A stretch of DNA of 64,000 nucleotides. It comes from Hamadaea sp013361475. GTDB taxonomy: Bacteria; Actinomycetota; Actinomycetes; Mycobacteriales; Micromonosporaceae. This document shows positions 25,294 through 35,210 of this stretch, one piece after another (the stretch's first letter is position 1; each line of letters begins with the position of its first letter). Where the stretch lies: NCBI RefSeq assembly GCF_040654195.1, contig NZ_JBFAHM010000010.1:62001-126000 (forward strand), read 5' to 3'. The notes beneath the pieces were generated by a model that was not told the origin of the DNA, searched no databases, and was given only the letters and a program-made list of their open reading frames with translations. The position numbers and the translations under genes were made by a program.

Positions 25294-26269
25294 TGCGTAC
25301 TTCCTTTCCGAACGGCTCGAGCACCGGTGGCCCGAGCACGAAGGTGGGGTCGACCTGCGCGCCGAGGTCTTCGCCGGTCTTGGCGTTGCCCCAGGCCTGG
25401 GCGTTGCGCAGGTGGAACTCGACGGCTTGGGCGGTGTAGCGCGCCCAGTCCTGCACGCAGCCGTCGAGGGTGGTTCGCAGCCGGTCCAGCGCGGCGGCGT
25501 TGGCCGGCTCCAGTTCGGCGAGCGGCCGGGCGACGCCGCGTTCGGCCGCCTTCACATACGCCGATCGCCCGAACCAGGTCAGCAGGTCGTCTCCGACGTG
25601 CTCCCGAAGGAAGTCCACGTCGGAGTCGTCGTCGACCTTGTTGCCGACCACGTGCACGCGTACGCCGAAGTCCCGGGCGTAGCCGACGTATTGCCGGTAG
25701 ACGCCGACGCTGCGGACGGTCGGCTCGCAGACGAGGAAGGTGGCGTCGAACCGGGTGAACAGCCCGGAGGCGAAGCTGTCCGCGCCGGCCGTCATGTCCA
25801 CCACGACGTACTCCCCCGGGCCGTCGACCAGGTGGTTCAGGAGCAGTTCGACCGCGCCGACCTTGGAGTGGTAGCAGGCGACGCCGAGGTCTTCGGTGGC
25901 GAACGGGCCGGTGACCGCCAGGCGTACGCCGCCGACTTCGCGGACGGCCGCGTCGTAGATCGGGTTGTCGCCGGTGACCGTGATCAGCCGGGAACCCGAC
26001 CCGGGCGGTGTCGTCTTCACCATCGCCGCCGCCGAGGAGATCCGCGGATTCGTTCCGCGCAGGTACTCCTTGATCGCCGGGAGCTGGTCGCCCAGGGCGG
26101 GCAGCATGACCGCCTCGTCCTCTGCAGCCCCGAGGGCGGCCGCCAGATGCTGGTTGATGTCGGCGTCCACGGCCAGCAGCGGACTGCCGCCGTGGGCCAG
26201 GTGCCGGGAGAAAAGTGCGGCCAGCGTGGTCTTGCCCGACCCGCCCTTGCCGACGAATGCCGTCTTCAT
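25283..26269 (-). CDS. CooC/MinD-like P-loop ATPase
   Basis: 328 aa SIMIBI-class ATPase. The deviant Walker A is FVGKGGSGKTTLAALFSRHL with the intermonomer Lys; switch segment LLAVDADINQHL; VVVDMTAGADSFASGLF resembles the nitrogenase-iron-protein/CooC switch II. CooC-type proteins mature nickel enzymes and MinD-types position proteins; which applies here is unknown, and no CO dehydrogenase or hydrogenase gene is in the window. I use ATG 26269 (MKTAFVGKGG) so that the P-loop sits at the N-terminus as usual; an in-frame ATG at 26293 would add eight residues. Divergent from the membrane protein gene at 26339. Confidence 0.85.
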   Translation of the reverse strand: MKTAFVGKGGSGKTTLAALFSRHLAHGGSPLLAVDADINQHLAAALGAAEDEAVMLPALGDQLPAIKEYLRGTNPRISSAAAMVKTTPPGSGSRLITVTGDNPIYDAAVREVGGVRLAVTGPFATEDLGVACYHSKVGAVELLLNHLVDGPGEYVVVDMTAGADSFASGLFTRFDATFLVCEPTVRSVGVYRQYVGYARDFGVRVHVVGNKVDDDSDVDFLREHVGDDLLTWFGRSAYVKAAERGVARPLAELEPANAAALDRLRTTLDGCVQDWARYTAQAVEFHLRNAQAWGNAKTGEDLGAQVDPTFVLGPPVLEPFGKEVRNVP

Positions 26270-26338
26270 ACTGATAGTGGTAGTCGTTTTCATTTAGCCT
26301 GTCGAGGGCGACACTCCAGGCATTGCTAAAGTTCTCCG

Positions 26339-28144
26339 GTGGCGCGTACGCAGGTCGAGAACCCTCCCGCTATGGCACCGCCCCCAGCTTCGACGCGGCC
26401 GTCGAAGAAGGCCGATCTCGCCGTCGCCGTGATCTCGCTGGCGTTGGCGATCTACCTCACGGGCGGGCTCTGGGCCGCCCCGACGCAGCGGGCGATCGAC
26501 GTCAACTCCGGTGACCAGGCACTGTTCGAGTGGCTGCTGGGCCTCGGCGCACACGCGCTCACACACGGGGAGAACCCGTTGCTGACGACCTGGCTCAACG
26601 CGCCCGACGGGGTCAACCTCGCCGTCAACACCTCGATCACGGCGTACGCGGTGGTCTTCGCGCCCGTGACGATCTGGCTCGGCCCGGCCGTCGCCTTCAC
26701 CGTGATCCTGACGCTGAACCTCGCTGCGACGGCGTACTGCTGGTTCTGGCTGTTCCGCCGCTATCTGCCGGGCTCGACCGCACTCGGCGCCGCGGTCGGC
26801 GGCATCTTCTGCGGCTTCGCCCCGGCCCTGGTCTCCCACGCGAACGCGCATCTCAACTGGACCGCGCAATGGCTGGTGCCGCTGATGATCGGCACGGTCG
26901 TCCGGCTGGGACAGCGGCGGCGCTGGATCCGGGACGGGATCATCCTCGGACTGCTCATCGCGGCCTGCTTCTCCATCGCGGCCGAGCAGCTGTTCTTCAC
27001 CGCGCTCGCCGGGGTGGTCTTCGTCGCCGCCTGGGCCGTCACCCGCCGGGCGCAGGCCCGGGCGATGGCGACCCCGGTGCTCAAGGGGCTGGCCGTCGCG
27101 GCCGGTGTCTCGGGGGTGCTGCTCGCGTATCCGTTGTGGCTGCACTTCGCCGGCCCCTACGGTTATCACGGGACCGGCTTCGACGCCAAGATCCACAGCG
27201 AGGATCTGGCCGCGTACGGGACGTGGCCGGTCCGGTCGCTGGCCGGTGCGCTCGGACTCAACCTGAACCTGGCGCCCAACCCGACCGAGGAGAACTCCTT
27301 CTTCGGACTGCCGTTGGTGCTGCTCAGCATCGTCGCGTACGGGGTGCTGCGCCGTGTCTCCGACCGCGCGCTCGTGCGGGCGCTCGCTGTCACCGGAGTG
27401 GTCTTCGCGGTGCTGTCCCTCGGCCCGCAGTTGCGCTGGTGGGGTTCGCTGACCCCGATCCCGATGCCGGCCGCGCTGCTCGTCAAGCTGCCGGTGTTCA
27501 ACGCGGCGCTGCCGTCGCGTCTGGCCCTGGTGGTCGCACCCGTGGTCGGCGCGCTGCTCGCGCTGCTCGTGAGCCGCCTGCGGGCCCTGCCGGGGCCGCG
27601 GTGGGTCTGGGTGGTGGGGCTGGTGGCGGCGTTGCTGCCGCTCGTTCCGACTCCCCTGCTGGTACGCGATCGGCCGCCGGTGCCGCACTTCATCAGTTCC
27701 GGCACGTGGGAGCAGTACGTGAGCGACCACGGCGTCCTGGTGTCGGTCCCCATTGCCAACGACCTCGTCCCGGACGGGCAGCGCTGGCAGGCCGACGCGC
27801 TGGCCCGGTCGGCCGGCGACCGGGGTCCCGTCTTCCGCATCCCGGCCGGGTTCTTCCTCGGACCGGGCGGCCCGGACGGCACCGGGCGCATCGGCCCGAT
27901 TCCGACATACACCCAGACCCTGCTGGAAGACGTCGCCAAGACCGGGTACGCCCCACCGATCACCGACGCCGAGCGGGCCCGCTTCCGGGCGGACCTGAAG
28001 TACTGGGGCGCGGAGGCGGTCGTCCTCGCCGACGACGTCCAGGGCGCGCACTGGGAGACGCACCAGCCTGCCCTGCTCGAGGTCATGAAGCGGCTGCTCG
28101 GCGAACCGCAGCGGGTCGACGACGTCTGGCTCTGGCAGCTCTGA
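26339..28144 (+). CDS. Polytopic membrane protein, GT-C glycosyltransferase-like
   Basis: 601 aa with a short Pro-rich cytoplasmic N-terminus, about 10-12 hydrophobic helices and a C-terminal soluble domain of about 150 aa (from LVRDRPPVPHFISSG). The first loop has an acidic pair (IDVNSGDQALFEWLLG) and HALTHGENPLLTTWLN, resembling membrane glycosyltransferases of the GT-C/DUF6311-like type that use polyprenyl-phosphate sugars. Substrate unknown. Start GTG 26339, 6 nt after a TAAAGT hexamer. The next gene, lipB, has its own promoter. Confidence 0.72.
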   Translation: MARTQVENPPAMAPPPASTRPSKKADLAVAVISLALAIYLTGGLWAAPTQRAIDVNSGDQALFEWLLGLGAHALTHGENPLLTTWLNAPDGVNLAVNTSITAYAVVFAPVTIWLGPAVAFTVILTLNLAATAYCWFWLFRRYLPGSTALGAAVGGIFCGFAPALVSHANAHLNWTAQWLVPLMIGTVVRLGQRRRWIRDGIILGLLIAACFSIAAEQLFFTALAGVVFVAAWAVTRRAQARAMATPVLKGLAVAAGVSGVLLAYPLWLHFAGPYGYHGTGFDAKIHSEDLAAYGTWPVRSLAGALGLNLNLAPNPTEENSFFGLPLVLLSIVAYGVLRRVSDRALVRALAVTGVVFAVLSLGPQLRWWGSLTPIPMPAALLVKLPVFNAALPSRLALVVAPVVGALLALLVSRLRALPGPRWVWVVGLVAALLPLVPTPLLVRDRPPVPHFISSGTWEQYVSDHGVLVSVPIANDLVPDGQRWQADALARSAGDRGPVFRIPAGFFLGPGGPDGTGRIGPIPTYTQTLLEDVAKTGYAPPITDAERARFRADLKYWGAEAVVLADDVQGAHWETHQPALLEVMKRLLGEPQRVDDVWLWQL

Positions 28145-28319
28145 CCCCCTTTCCGCGCGATCATGAACCTTCGGTCGTGATCAACCGGCGTGTCGTGTCC
28201 CGAGCAGCCTGATCAATCCCCTGCAACCTTGATCAACGGGGCTCGGGGCCCTCAGGTGTCGCGGCGTGAGCCACCGCACAGCGGCTAGCGCTCGGTCGGC
28301 GTCGGCATACGCTGGGAGC
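28145..28319. other. 175-bp intergenic region before lipB
   Basis: No gene seen. It contains two short imperfect repeats around tgatcaa (28178-28184, 28227-28233 area) and the lipB promoter (tacgct, 28308-28313, 6 nt before GTG). No terminator with a U-tract is seen after the membrane protein gene. Confidence 0.5.
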
Positions 28320-28994
28320 GTGACGACGACTGAACCGTCCACCGTCGCCGGCCCGTCCGCCATCGCGGTCCAGCGGCTTGGTGAGATCGAGTACCTGGCC
28401 GCCTGGGATGTGCAGCGCGAGCTGCACCAGAGGGTGGTCGACGGCGAGCAGCCCGACACCGTCCTGCTGCTGGAGCATCCCCCGGTCTACACGGCCGGCA
28501 AGCGTACGCAGCCGTGGGAGCGCCCCTTCGACGGCACGCCGGTGATCGACGTCGACCGCGGCGGCCAGATCACCTGGCACGGTCCGGGCCAGATCGTCGG
28601 CTACCCGATCATGCGGCTGGCCGCGGTACCGGGCGGGCACGCGATGGACGTGGTGGCGTATGTGCGCCGGGTCGAGCGCATGCTCATCGCGGTCTGCGCC
28701 GACCTCGGCGTGGCGACCGAGCGGGTCAAGGGCCGCTCCGGCGTCTGGGTACGCGAGGACGACCGCGGCCCGGATCGGAAGATCGCCGCCATCGGTATCC
28801 GCGTGGCCCGATCCGTGACGCAGCACGGGTTCTCGCTCAACTGCAACCCCGACATGACCTGGTACGACCGCATCGTCGCGTGCGGCATCCGCGACGCCGG
28901 GGTCACCTCGCTCAGCCAGGAGCTTGGCCGGGAGGTGACCGTCGACGAGGTGCTGCCGATCGTCGAGCGCAACCTTTCCCTGCTGCAGGAGTAG
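28320..28994 (+). CDS. lipB: Lipoyl(octanoyl) transferase
   Basis: 224 aa. LipB moves octanoate from acyl carrier protein to lipoyl domains, the first step of lipoate assembly. Motifs: LLLEHPPVYTAGKRT; RGGQITWHGPGQIVGYPI; the catalytic Lys segment KIAAIGIRVARSVTQHGF; the catalytic Cys in VACGIRDAGVTSL. GTG 28320 is preferred; TACGCT lies 6 nt upstream, as in other leaderless genes here. Its target E2 (sucB) is 6 kb upstream and its partner lipA 1.6 kb downstream, across an antisense aspS. Confidence 0.95.
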   Translation: MTTTEPSTVAGPSAIAVQRLGEIEYLAAWDVQRELHQRVVDGEQPDTVLLLEHPPVYTAGKRTQPWERPFDGTPVIDVDRGGQITWHGPGQIVGYPIMRLAAVPGGHAMDVVAYVRRVERMLIAVCADLGVATERVKGRSGVWVREDDRGPDRKIAAIGIRVARSVTQHGFSLNCNPDMTWYDRIVACGIRDAGVTSLSQELGREVTVDEVLPIVERNLSLLQE

Positions 28995-29038
28995 GCCTGC
29001 CGCAGGAGTAGCCCCGCAGCAGGGAAGGGCGGCTCAGG

Positions 29039-30307
29039 TCAGGGCGTGACCCGATGCAGGTCGCGCGGGAAGAAGGTCACCTCACGGACGTTGGCCGTCC
29101 CGGTCAGCTGGGCGACGAACCGCTCCAGCCCGATCGCGAAGCCACCGTGCGGCGGCATGCCGAGCTTGAAGACCTCCAGGAACGCCTCGTACGGTTCGAG
29201 CTGTGCACCGCGTTCGGTCAGCGTCGAGACGTAGTCGGCGTACCGGTGCAGGCGCTGGCTGCCGGAGACCATCTCGATACCGCGGAAGATCAGGTCGAAC
29301 GCCCGCGAGTAGGGTTCCCGGCCCGGTTCCGGATGCGTGTAGAAGGCCCGCTTCAGCGTCGGGTAGCCCTCGACGTAGACGAAGTCGGAGCCGTGTACGC
29401 GCCGGCCCCATTCGCCGATCGCCCGCTCGTGCGCGGGGGCCAGGTCCTCCTCGTCCGCCGGGGCGCCCGCGATCTTCAACGCCTCGCTGAAGTGCAGGAT
29501 CGGGATCTCCGCCGGGACCTCCGGCAGGTCGAATCCGGCGGCGGCCACCGACGGCACCGCCTTGGCCTCGGCGATCATTCCGGCGACCACGTCGCGCAGC
29601 ACCGCCATGACGTCGCGCTGGTTGTCGATGAAGCCGAGTTCGGCGTCGAGGGACACGTATTCCGCCAGGTGACGTGCCGTGTCGCTGGGTTCGGCCCGGA
29701 ACGCCTGACCGATCTCGTACACCCGCTCGAAGACTCCGACCAGCGTCTGCTTGTAGAGCTGCGGAGACTGCGCCAGGTACGCCTTGCGCCCGAAGTAGTC
29801 CAGCTCGAACACGTTGGAGCCGGACTCGGTCGCGATACCGACGATCTTCGGGCTGTGCACCTCGGTGAAGCCGAGCCCGTCGAGGGTGGACCGGAAGCCG
29901 CGTACCACCGCCGCCCGCAGGTCGAACAGCGGACGCCGGGCCGGGTGCCGCAGGGTCAGCGGCGCATGGTCGAGCAGCGTCGGCAGGGTCACGTTCAGGC
30001 TGGGCCGGAACAGTTCGACCGGCAGCGCCTCGACCTGGTCCGAGAGGACCTCGATGGCCGGGCTGGTGAGTTCGGCTCCGCCGGGGGCGACCTCGTTCGC
30101 GGTCACCGTGCCGGTCACTCGGACCACCGTCTCCTCGCTGAGCGCCTCCAGCTCGGCCGAGGTCGTCACGACCTGGGCGAACCCGGAGCGGTCCCGGAGG
30201 ATGAGGAAGGCGACCGACTTGAGCATGCGGCGGCGGTGGATCCAGCCGGCGATCGTCACTTGCTCGCCGACGTGCGCGGCGAGTTCAGCTGACAGGATGC
30301 GTTGCAT
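29039..30307 (-). CDS. aspS: Archaeal-type aspartyl-tRNA synthetase (AspRS2 / aspartate-tRNA(Asn) ligase type)
   Basis: 422 aa class II synthetase, much shorter than the roughly 590-aa bacterial AspRS and lacking its insertion domain. N-terminal OB-fold (VTIAGWIHRRRMLKSVAFLILRD); motif 2 region VYEIGQAFRAEPSDTARHLAEYVSLDAELGF; motif 3 GMPPHGGFAIGLERFV. EYVSLDAELGF and GSQRLHRY fit Asp rather than Asn specificity. Such enzymes are often non-discriminating and also charge tRNA-Asn. A normal AspRS elsewhere in the genome would make this a second copy. The ATG is preceded by AAGGAGGT, which a T-box leader can sequester. Transcribed antisense between lipB and lipA. Confidence 0.88.
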   Translation of the reverse strand: MQRILSAELAAHVGEQVTIAGWIHRRRMLKSVAFLILRDRSGFAQVVTTSAELEALSEETVVRVTGTVTANEVAPGGAELTSPAIEVLSDQVEALPVELFRPSLNVTLPTLLDHAPLTLRHPARRPLFDLRAAVVRGFRSTLDGLGFTEVHSPKIVGIATESGSNVFELDYFGRKAYLAQSPQLYKQTLVGVFERVYEIGQAFRAEPSDTARHLAEYVSLDAELGFIDNQRDVMAVLRDVVAGMIAEAKAVPSVAAAGFDLPEVPAEIPILHFSEALKIAGAPADEEDLAPAHERAIGEWGRRVHGSDFVYVEGYPTLKRAFYTHPEPGREPYSRAFDLIFRGIEMVSGSQRLHRYADYVSTLTERGAQLEPYEAFLEVFKLGMPPHGGFAIGLERFVAQLTGTANVREVTFFPRDLHRVTP

Positions 30308-30531
30308 GGTGTGGACCTCCTTGATCAATCGCAACGCGATCCCCAGGGAGGTGCGGGCGAGCGGGAAGCCTCGCGGTACCACCACACCTTCGCCGCTCGG
30401 GGTGAGCGGCCTCTCGATCCGGTTGACGGAGATCATCCCGGCGGGGGTCTACCGGCGCACGCGCCCTCTTCCCCGCAGCTCAGAACCGGTCCACCCGGGC
30501 GTCAACCGGTGACTCGGCCCGTCGTCGCTGT
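30308..30531 (-). promoter_or_regulatory. T-box riboswitch leader controlling aspS (translational type)
   Basis: The minus-strand leader carries the T-box core TGGTACCGCG (30372-30381), flanked as GGTGTGG-TGGTACCGCG. Immediately upstream is a 6-bp hairpin GCCGCT/AGCGGC (30392-30410), the place of Stem III. Further up, ACCGGT (30505-30510) pairs with ACCGGT (30485-30490) to enclose a loop with a GAC codon (30501-30503), a candidate Asp specifier in a short Stem I. Downstream, CACCTCC (about 30347-30353) can pair with the Shine-Dalgarno GGAGGT (30315-30320), and there is no terminator, as in the translational T-boxes known from actinobacterial ileS. Uncharged tRNA would free the ribosome site. 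Confidence 0.8.
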
Positions 30532-30539
30532 TGCCGATC

Positions 30540-30569
30540 AGGGTAAACGTGACGGAAGAGACGCCGCAA
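30540..30569 (-). promoter_or_regulatory. Probable promoter of the aspS T-box transcript
   Basis: On the minus strand, TTGCGG (30564-30569) is followed after 18 nt by TACCCT (30540-30545), giving a transcription start near 30532 and a leader of about 225 nt. It lies back to back with the lipA promoter. Confidence 0.5.
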
Positions 30570-30632
30570 CCAGGTTGTGGCGGTGCTTACCTCGGCTGCT
30601 CGGCGGGGTCCAGTGAGCGTAGTCTTTGGCTC

Positions 30633-31571
30633 GTGACCATGGTTGCTCCCGAGGGCCGGCGCATGCTGCGTATCGAGGCCCGAAACGCCGAGACCCCGAT
30701 CGAGCGCAAGCCCGACTGGATCAAGGTCAAGGCGAAGATGGGCCCCGAGTTCACCCAGCTGCGCGGTCTCGTCCAGCGCGAAGGGCTGCACACCGTCTGC
30801 CAGGAAGCCGGCTGTCCCAACATCTACGAGTGCTGGGAGGACCGGGAGGCGACCTTCCTCATCGGCGGCGACCAGTGCACCCGGCGCTGTGACTTCTGCC
30901 AGATCGACACCGGCAAGCCGGCCGAGTTCGACGCCGACGAGCCGCGGCGCGTCGCCGAGTCGGTCGCGTCGATGGAGCTCAAGTACGCGACCGTGACCGG
31001 GGTCGCCCGCGACGACCTGCCCGACGGCGGCGCATGGCTGTACGCCGAGACCGTCCGGCAGATCCACGGCCTGGTCCCCGGGTGCGGCGTCGAGCTGCTG
31101 ATCCCGGACTTCAACGCCGACCCCGCCCAGCTGGCCGAGGTGTTCGGCAGCCGTCCCGAGGTGCTGGCGCACAACCTGGAGACGGTCCCCCGGATCTTCA
31201 AGCGCATCCGCCCGGCGTTCCGCTACGAGCGGTCGCTCGACGTGATCACCCGGGCTCGCGAGGCCGGCCTGGTCACCAAGTCCAACCTGATCCTGGGCAT
31301 GGGCGAGGAGCGCGAGGAGGTGTCGCAGGCGCTGCGCGACCTCCACGAGGCGGGCTGCGAGCTGATCACGATCACCCAGTACCTGCGCCCGACGCCTCGG
31401 CACCACCCGATCGACCGCTGGGTGAAGCCGGAGGAGTTCATCGAGCTGAAGGCCGAGGCCGAGGAGATCGGCTTCGCGGGGGTCATGTCCGGGCCGCTGG
31501 TGCGCTCGTCGTACCGGGCCGGCCGGCTCTACCGCCAGGCCCTCGACGCCCGCAAACTCGCCGCCGCCTGA
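30633..31571 (+). CDS. lipA: Lipoyl synthase (radical SAM)
   Basis: 312 aa. LipA inserts two sulfurs into protein-bound octanoyl groups made by LipB. Both clusters are visible: auxiliary CQEAGCPNIYEC (CX4CX5C) and radical SAM CTRRCDFC (CX3CX2C). The C-terminal RSSYRAG serine ligates the auxiliary cluster. GTG 30633 is chosen: TAGTCT (30620-30625) lies exactly 7 nt upstream, a leaderless arrangement; ATG 30639 is possible. The DUF4191 gene follows with its own promoter. Confidence 0.96.
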   Translation: MTMVAPEGRRMLRIEARNAETPIERKPDWIKVKAKMGPEFTQLRGLVQREGLHTVCQEAGCPNIYECWEDREATFLIGGDQCTRRCDFCQIDTGKPAEFDADEPRRVAESVASMELKYATVTGVARDDLPDGGAWLYAETVRQIHGLVPGCGVELLIPDFNADPAQLAEVFGSRPEVLAHNLETVPRIFKRIRPAFRYERSLDVITRAREAGLVTKSNLILGMGEEREEVSQALRDLHEAGCELITITQYLRPTPRHHPIDRWVKPEEFIELKAEAEEIGFAGVMSGPLVRSSYRAGRLYRQALDARKLAAA

Positions 31572-31591
31572 ACCTGATTAGACTTCAGGAC

Positions 31592-32290
31592 ATGGCGAAG
31601 CCCTCAGAGGAAAAGGTCTCCTTCGGCGGACGGCTGAAGCAGATCGGCATGGTGTTCAAGTTCACCGCAAAGCAGGACAAATGGTTCATCCCGCTTGTGG
31701 TGGCGGCCGTGCTCATCCCGATCGCCGTGACCGTGCTCGTCGTCGGCCTCACGAGCAGCTGGATCTGGATCCCGATGGGCGTCCTCGTGACGCTCCTCGC
31801 CGTCCTGCTCGTGCTGAACCTGCGCAGCAACTCGGCCATGATGAACGCGCTCGAGGGCCAGCCCGGTGCGGCCACCCAGATCCTGTCGTCGATGCGGGGC
31901 AACTGGCGTACCAAGGAGCAGCCGCTCGCGTTCACCGTGAACAACGACTTCGTGCACCTCGTGCTCGGCCCGGCCGGCGTGGTGCTCATCGGCGAGGGTG
32001 AGCCGCAGCGGGTCAAGCCGATGCTCGGCGAGCAGAAGCGGCGGCTCGGCAAGGTCATCGGCCAGACCCCGCTCTACGACATCATCGTCGGCAACGGTGA
32101 GGGCCAGGTCTCCATCCGCAAGCTGCGTACGCACATCCTGCGGCTGCCGAAGAACCTCTCCGGCAAGGAGATCAACTCCCTGGACCGGGCGCTCACGGCG
32201 CTGACGGCCCGGCCGCAGATGCCGAAGGGCGGACTCCCGAAGGAGTTCCGCCCCCCGAAGGGCGCCATGCGCCAGATGCGCGGCCGCTGA
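31592..32290 (+). CDS. DUF4191 membrane protein
   Basis: 232 aa with two adjacent transmembrane helices (residues about 33-75), then a cytoplasmic domain (LNLRSNSAMMNALEGQPGA..). The family is regularly found beside lipA in actinobacteria; its function is unknown. TAGACT (31579-31584) lies 7 nt before the ATG, so it has its own leaderless promoter. The stop lies 1 bp from the end of the convergent DUF4190/Septum_form gene, so there is no room for a terminator. Confidence 0.88.
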   Translation: MAKPSEEKVSFGGRLKQIGMVFKFTAKQDKWFIPLVVAAVLIPIAVTVLVVGLTSSWIWIPMGVLVTLLAVLLVLNLRSNSAMMNALEGQPGAATQILSSMRGNWRTKEQPLAFTVNNDFVHLVLGPAGVVLIGEGEPQRVKPMLGEQKRRLGKVIGQTPLYDIIVGNGEGQVSIRKLRTHILRLPKNLSGKEINSLDRALTALTARPQMPKGGLPKEFRPPKGAMRQMRGR

Positions 32291-32291
32291 C

Positions 32292-33095
32292 CTACTTCCG
32301 CAGGCTTCCGGTGTACTGCTTGGTCTCGCTGCCGACGAGGCACGAGACCGAGTGGTCGCCGCGGTTCCAGACCATGGACGTGTGCGGGTAGAGGTAGTAG
32401 ATCTCCAAGGTGTCGTCCTTCTGCGCGTCCGCGGTCAGCGCGTCGACCCGCTCGGTGCAGCCGTCCTCGGACTGCTTGATCACGGTGTCGCTGCCCGGAT
32501 AGGTCGAGCCGCTCAGGTTGAAGACGGCGTACACCTCGGCGCCGTGCGGCTGCGAGCAGGGCACGACGTCGACGGCCCGCACGACACCCTCGGCGGGCAG
32601 CTTCTTCAGGCAGTCGCCGAGCTTCAGCTCGACCGAGCTGACCGTGCCTTCCTCGGTCACCGTGCCGTTGGCGTCCCGGTCGGCTTCGTTCATGACGGCG
32701 ATCGCGACACCGGTCCCGCAGGCCAGCAACCACACCAGGGAGAGCACGAGGCCGGCGATGGCCATGCCCTTGCCCTTCTGGTTGCGCTTCTTGATCTGGC
32801 CCAGGGCGATGAAGCCGAAGATGACGGCGAACAGGCCGCCACCCAGGAGGCCGAAGATCAGCGAAGCGATGGCGAAGCCGTTGGTGCCGGACGGCGGTGG
32901 AGGCTGCGGTTCCCACTGTGAACCGGGCGGCGGGTACTGCCCCGGGGCGCCGTACTGCGGCTGACCGTACGGCGCTTGCCCGTATTGCTGCGGTTGCCCG
33001 TACTGCTGGGGCTGGCCCGGCTGGGGTTGGCCGTAGGACTGTGGGGGCTGACCGTACGGCGGTGGATCCTGCGGATTCTGAGGGGGGTATGTCAC
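32292..33095 (-). CDS. DUF4190 and septum-formation-domain membrane protein
   Basis: 267 aa. The N-terminus (1-70) is rich in Pro, Gln, Tyr and Gly (GQPQQYGQ repeats). Two helices (GFAIASLIFGLLGGGLFAVIFGFIALGQI and MAIAGLVLSLVWLLACGTGVAIAV, given as DUF4190) follow. The extracellular part has four cysteines (LGDCLKK, VVPCSQPHGAE, EDGCTERV, VSCLVG) in the Septum_form pattern. It is probably anchored in the membrane with the cysteine domain outside. A role in envelope or septum is suggested only by the domain name. Confidence 0.85.
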   Translation of the reverse strand: MTYPPQNPQDPPPYGQPPQSYGQPQPGQPQQYGQPQQYGQAPYGQPQYGAPGQYPPPGSQWEPQPPPPSGTNGFAIASLIFGLLGGGLFAVIFGFIALGQIKKRNQKGKGMAIAGLVLSLVWLLACGTGVAIAVMNEADRDANGTVTEEGTVSSVELKLGDCLKKLPAEGVVRAVDVVPCSQPHGAEVYAVFNLSGSTYPGSDTVIKQSEDGCTERVDALTADAQKDDTLEIYYLYPHTSMVWNRGDHSVSCLVGSETKQYTGSLRK

Positions 33096-33130
33096 AAGAT
33101 CGCAGCCTAACGGCTTCGATCTCTACCCGC

Positions 33131-33496
33131 TCACGCAGGCGTTATCACGCTGCGTGCGAAGCGGTCGTGGACCCCGCGGCGGTCCGTGTCCATGATAAGT
33201 GCGGGGACGACGAGTGCCAGCAGGAATCCCCGCAACGCCGCCCGGGGTACGCCGATCGGCCCACCGCCGTCGACGCTCACGCAGCGGATGCGGGCCAGCC
33301 GCATGCCGGGGGTCTGCCCGAACAGGCCGAGGAAGAAGGCGTACTCCAGGATGAGCACGGCGACCGGCTCCCAGGTGGCCGTCCGGAGATCCGGGACGAA
33401 GAAGCCGGAGACCAGCAGGCAGAGCAGCCAGTCGACGAAGAGCGCCACGAACCGGCGGAAGAGCGTCGGAACGGCTTCTTGCGAGGTCTCGGTCAC
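33131..33496 (-). CDS. RDD family membrane protein
   Basis: 121 aa with three to four helices. The family's R-D-D pattern is visible: RFVALFVDWLLC near the N-terminus, GQTPGMRLARIRCV in the middle and DRRGVHDRFARSVI at the end. RDD proteins are small membrane proteins of mostly unknown function. It lies upstream of the DUF4190 gene in the same direction (35 bp apart) and divergent from glnA. Confidence 0.9.
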   Translation of the reverse strand: MTETSQEAVPTLFRRFVALFVDWLLCLLVSGFFVPDLRTATWEPVAVLILEYAFFLGLFGQTPGMRLARIRCVSVDGGGPIGVPRAALRGFLLALVVPALIMDTDRRGVHDRFARSVITPA

Positions 33497-33556
33497 GCGC
33501 GTCAGAGTACTCGCCTAGGCTGTGGGAAACGCACGGTGGCGCAGCGCACGTGCCAT

Positions 33557-33594
33557 GTAACACGGCCGAAACAAAGCCGACACGGCTGGGCAAC
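33557..33594 (+). promoter_or_regulatory. GlnR operator, four half-sites, upstream of glnA
   Basis: GTAAC-N6-GAAAC-N6-GACAC-N6-GCAAC runs from 33557 to 33594 with exact 11-nt periodicity. This matches the a/b half-site architecture of actinobacterial GlnR boxes (gTnAC-n6-GaAAC, doubled). It lies about 107-144 bp before the glnA start, a normal place for activation or repression by GlnR according to nitrogen supply. Confidence 0.85.
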
Positions 33595-33700
33595 GCCACC
33601 TCCGTACCGTCGCGACCAGCCAACGGCCACCTGCGCAAGTCGACGAACGCCTTGACCAGTGACCGCGAGCGCACCGATCTAGAGCCATTGCCAGGAGGAC

Positions 33701-35137
<1,437 letters not shown>

Positions 35138-35210
35138 GCGTCGAGTCGGCCGGCTCACCGATGTGTGACGCGCGGCGGCGCACATCGAAGCAGTAGGCAC
35201 AGCGACGTCT

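Noticed and set aside
26270..26300. Zur/Fur-like box (tgaaaacga half) before the CooC-like ATPase gene
   Set aside because: Only one half resembles the consensus; the other half does not match and symmetry is poor.
28170..28240. Hairpin around gatcatgaac / gtcgtgatca
   Set aside because: The arms match only partly and the locus is between tandem genes; too weak to call.
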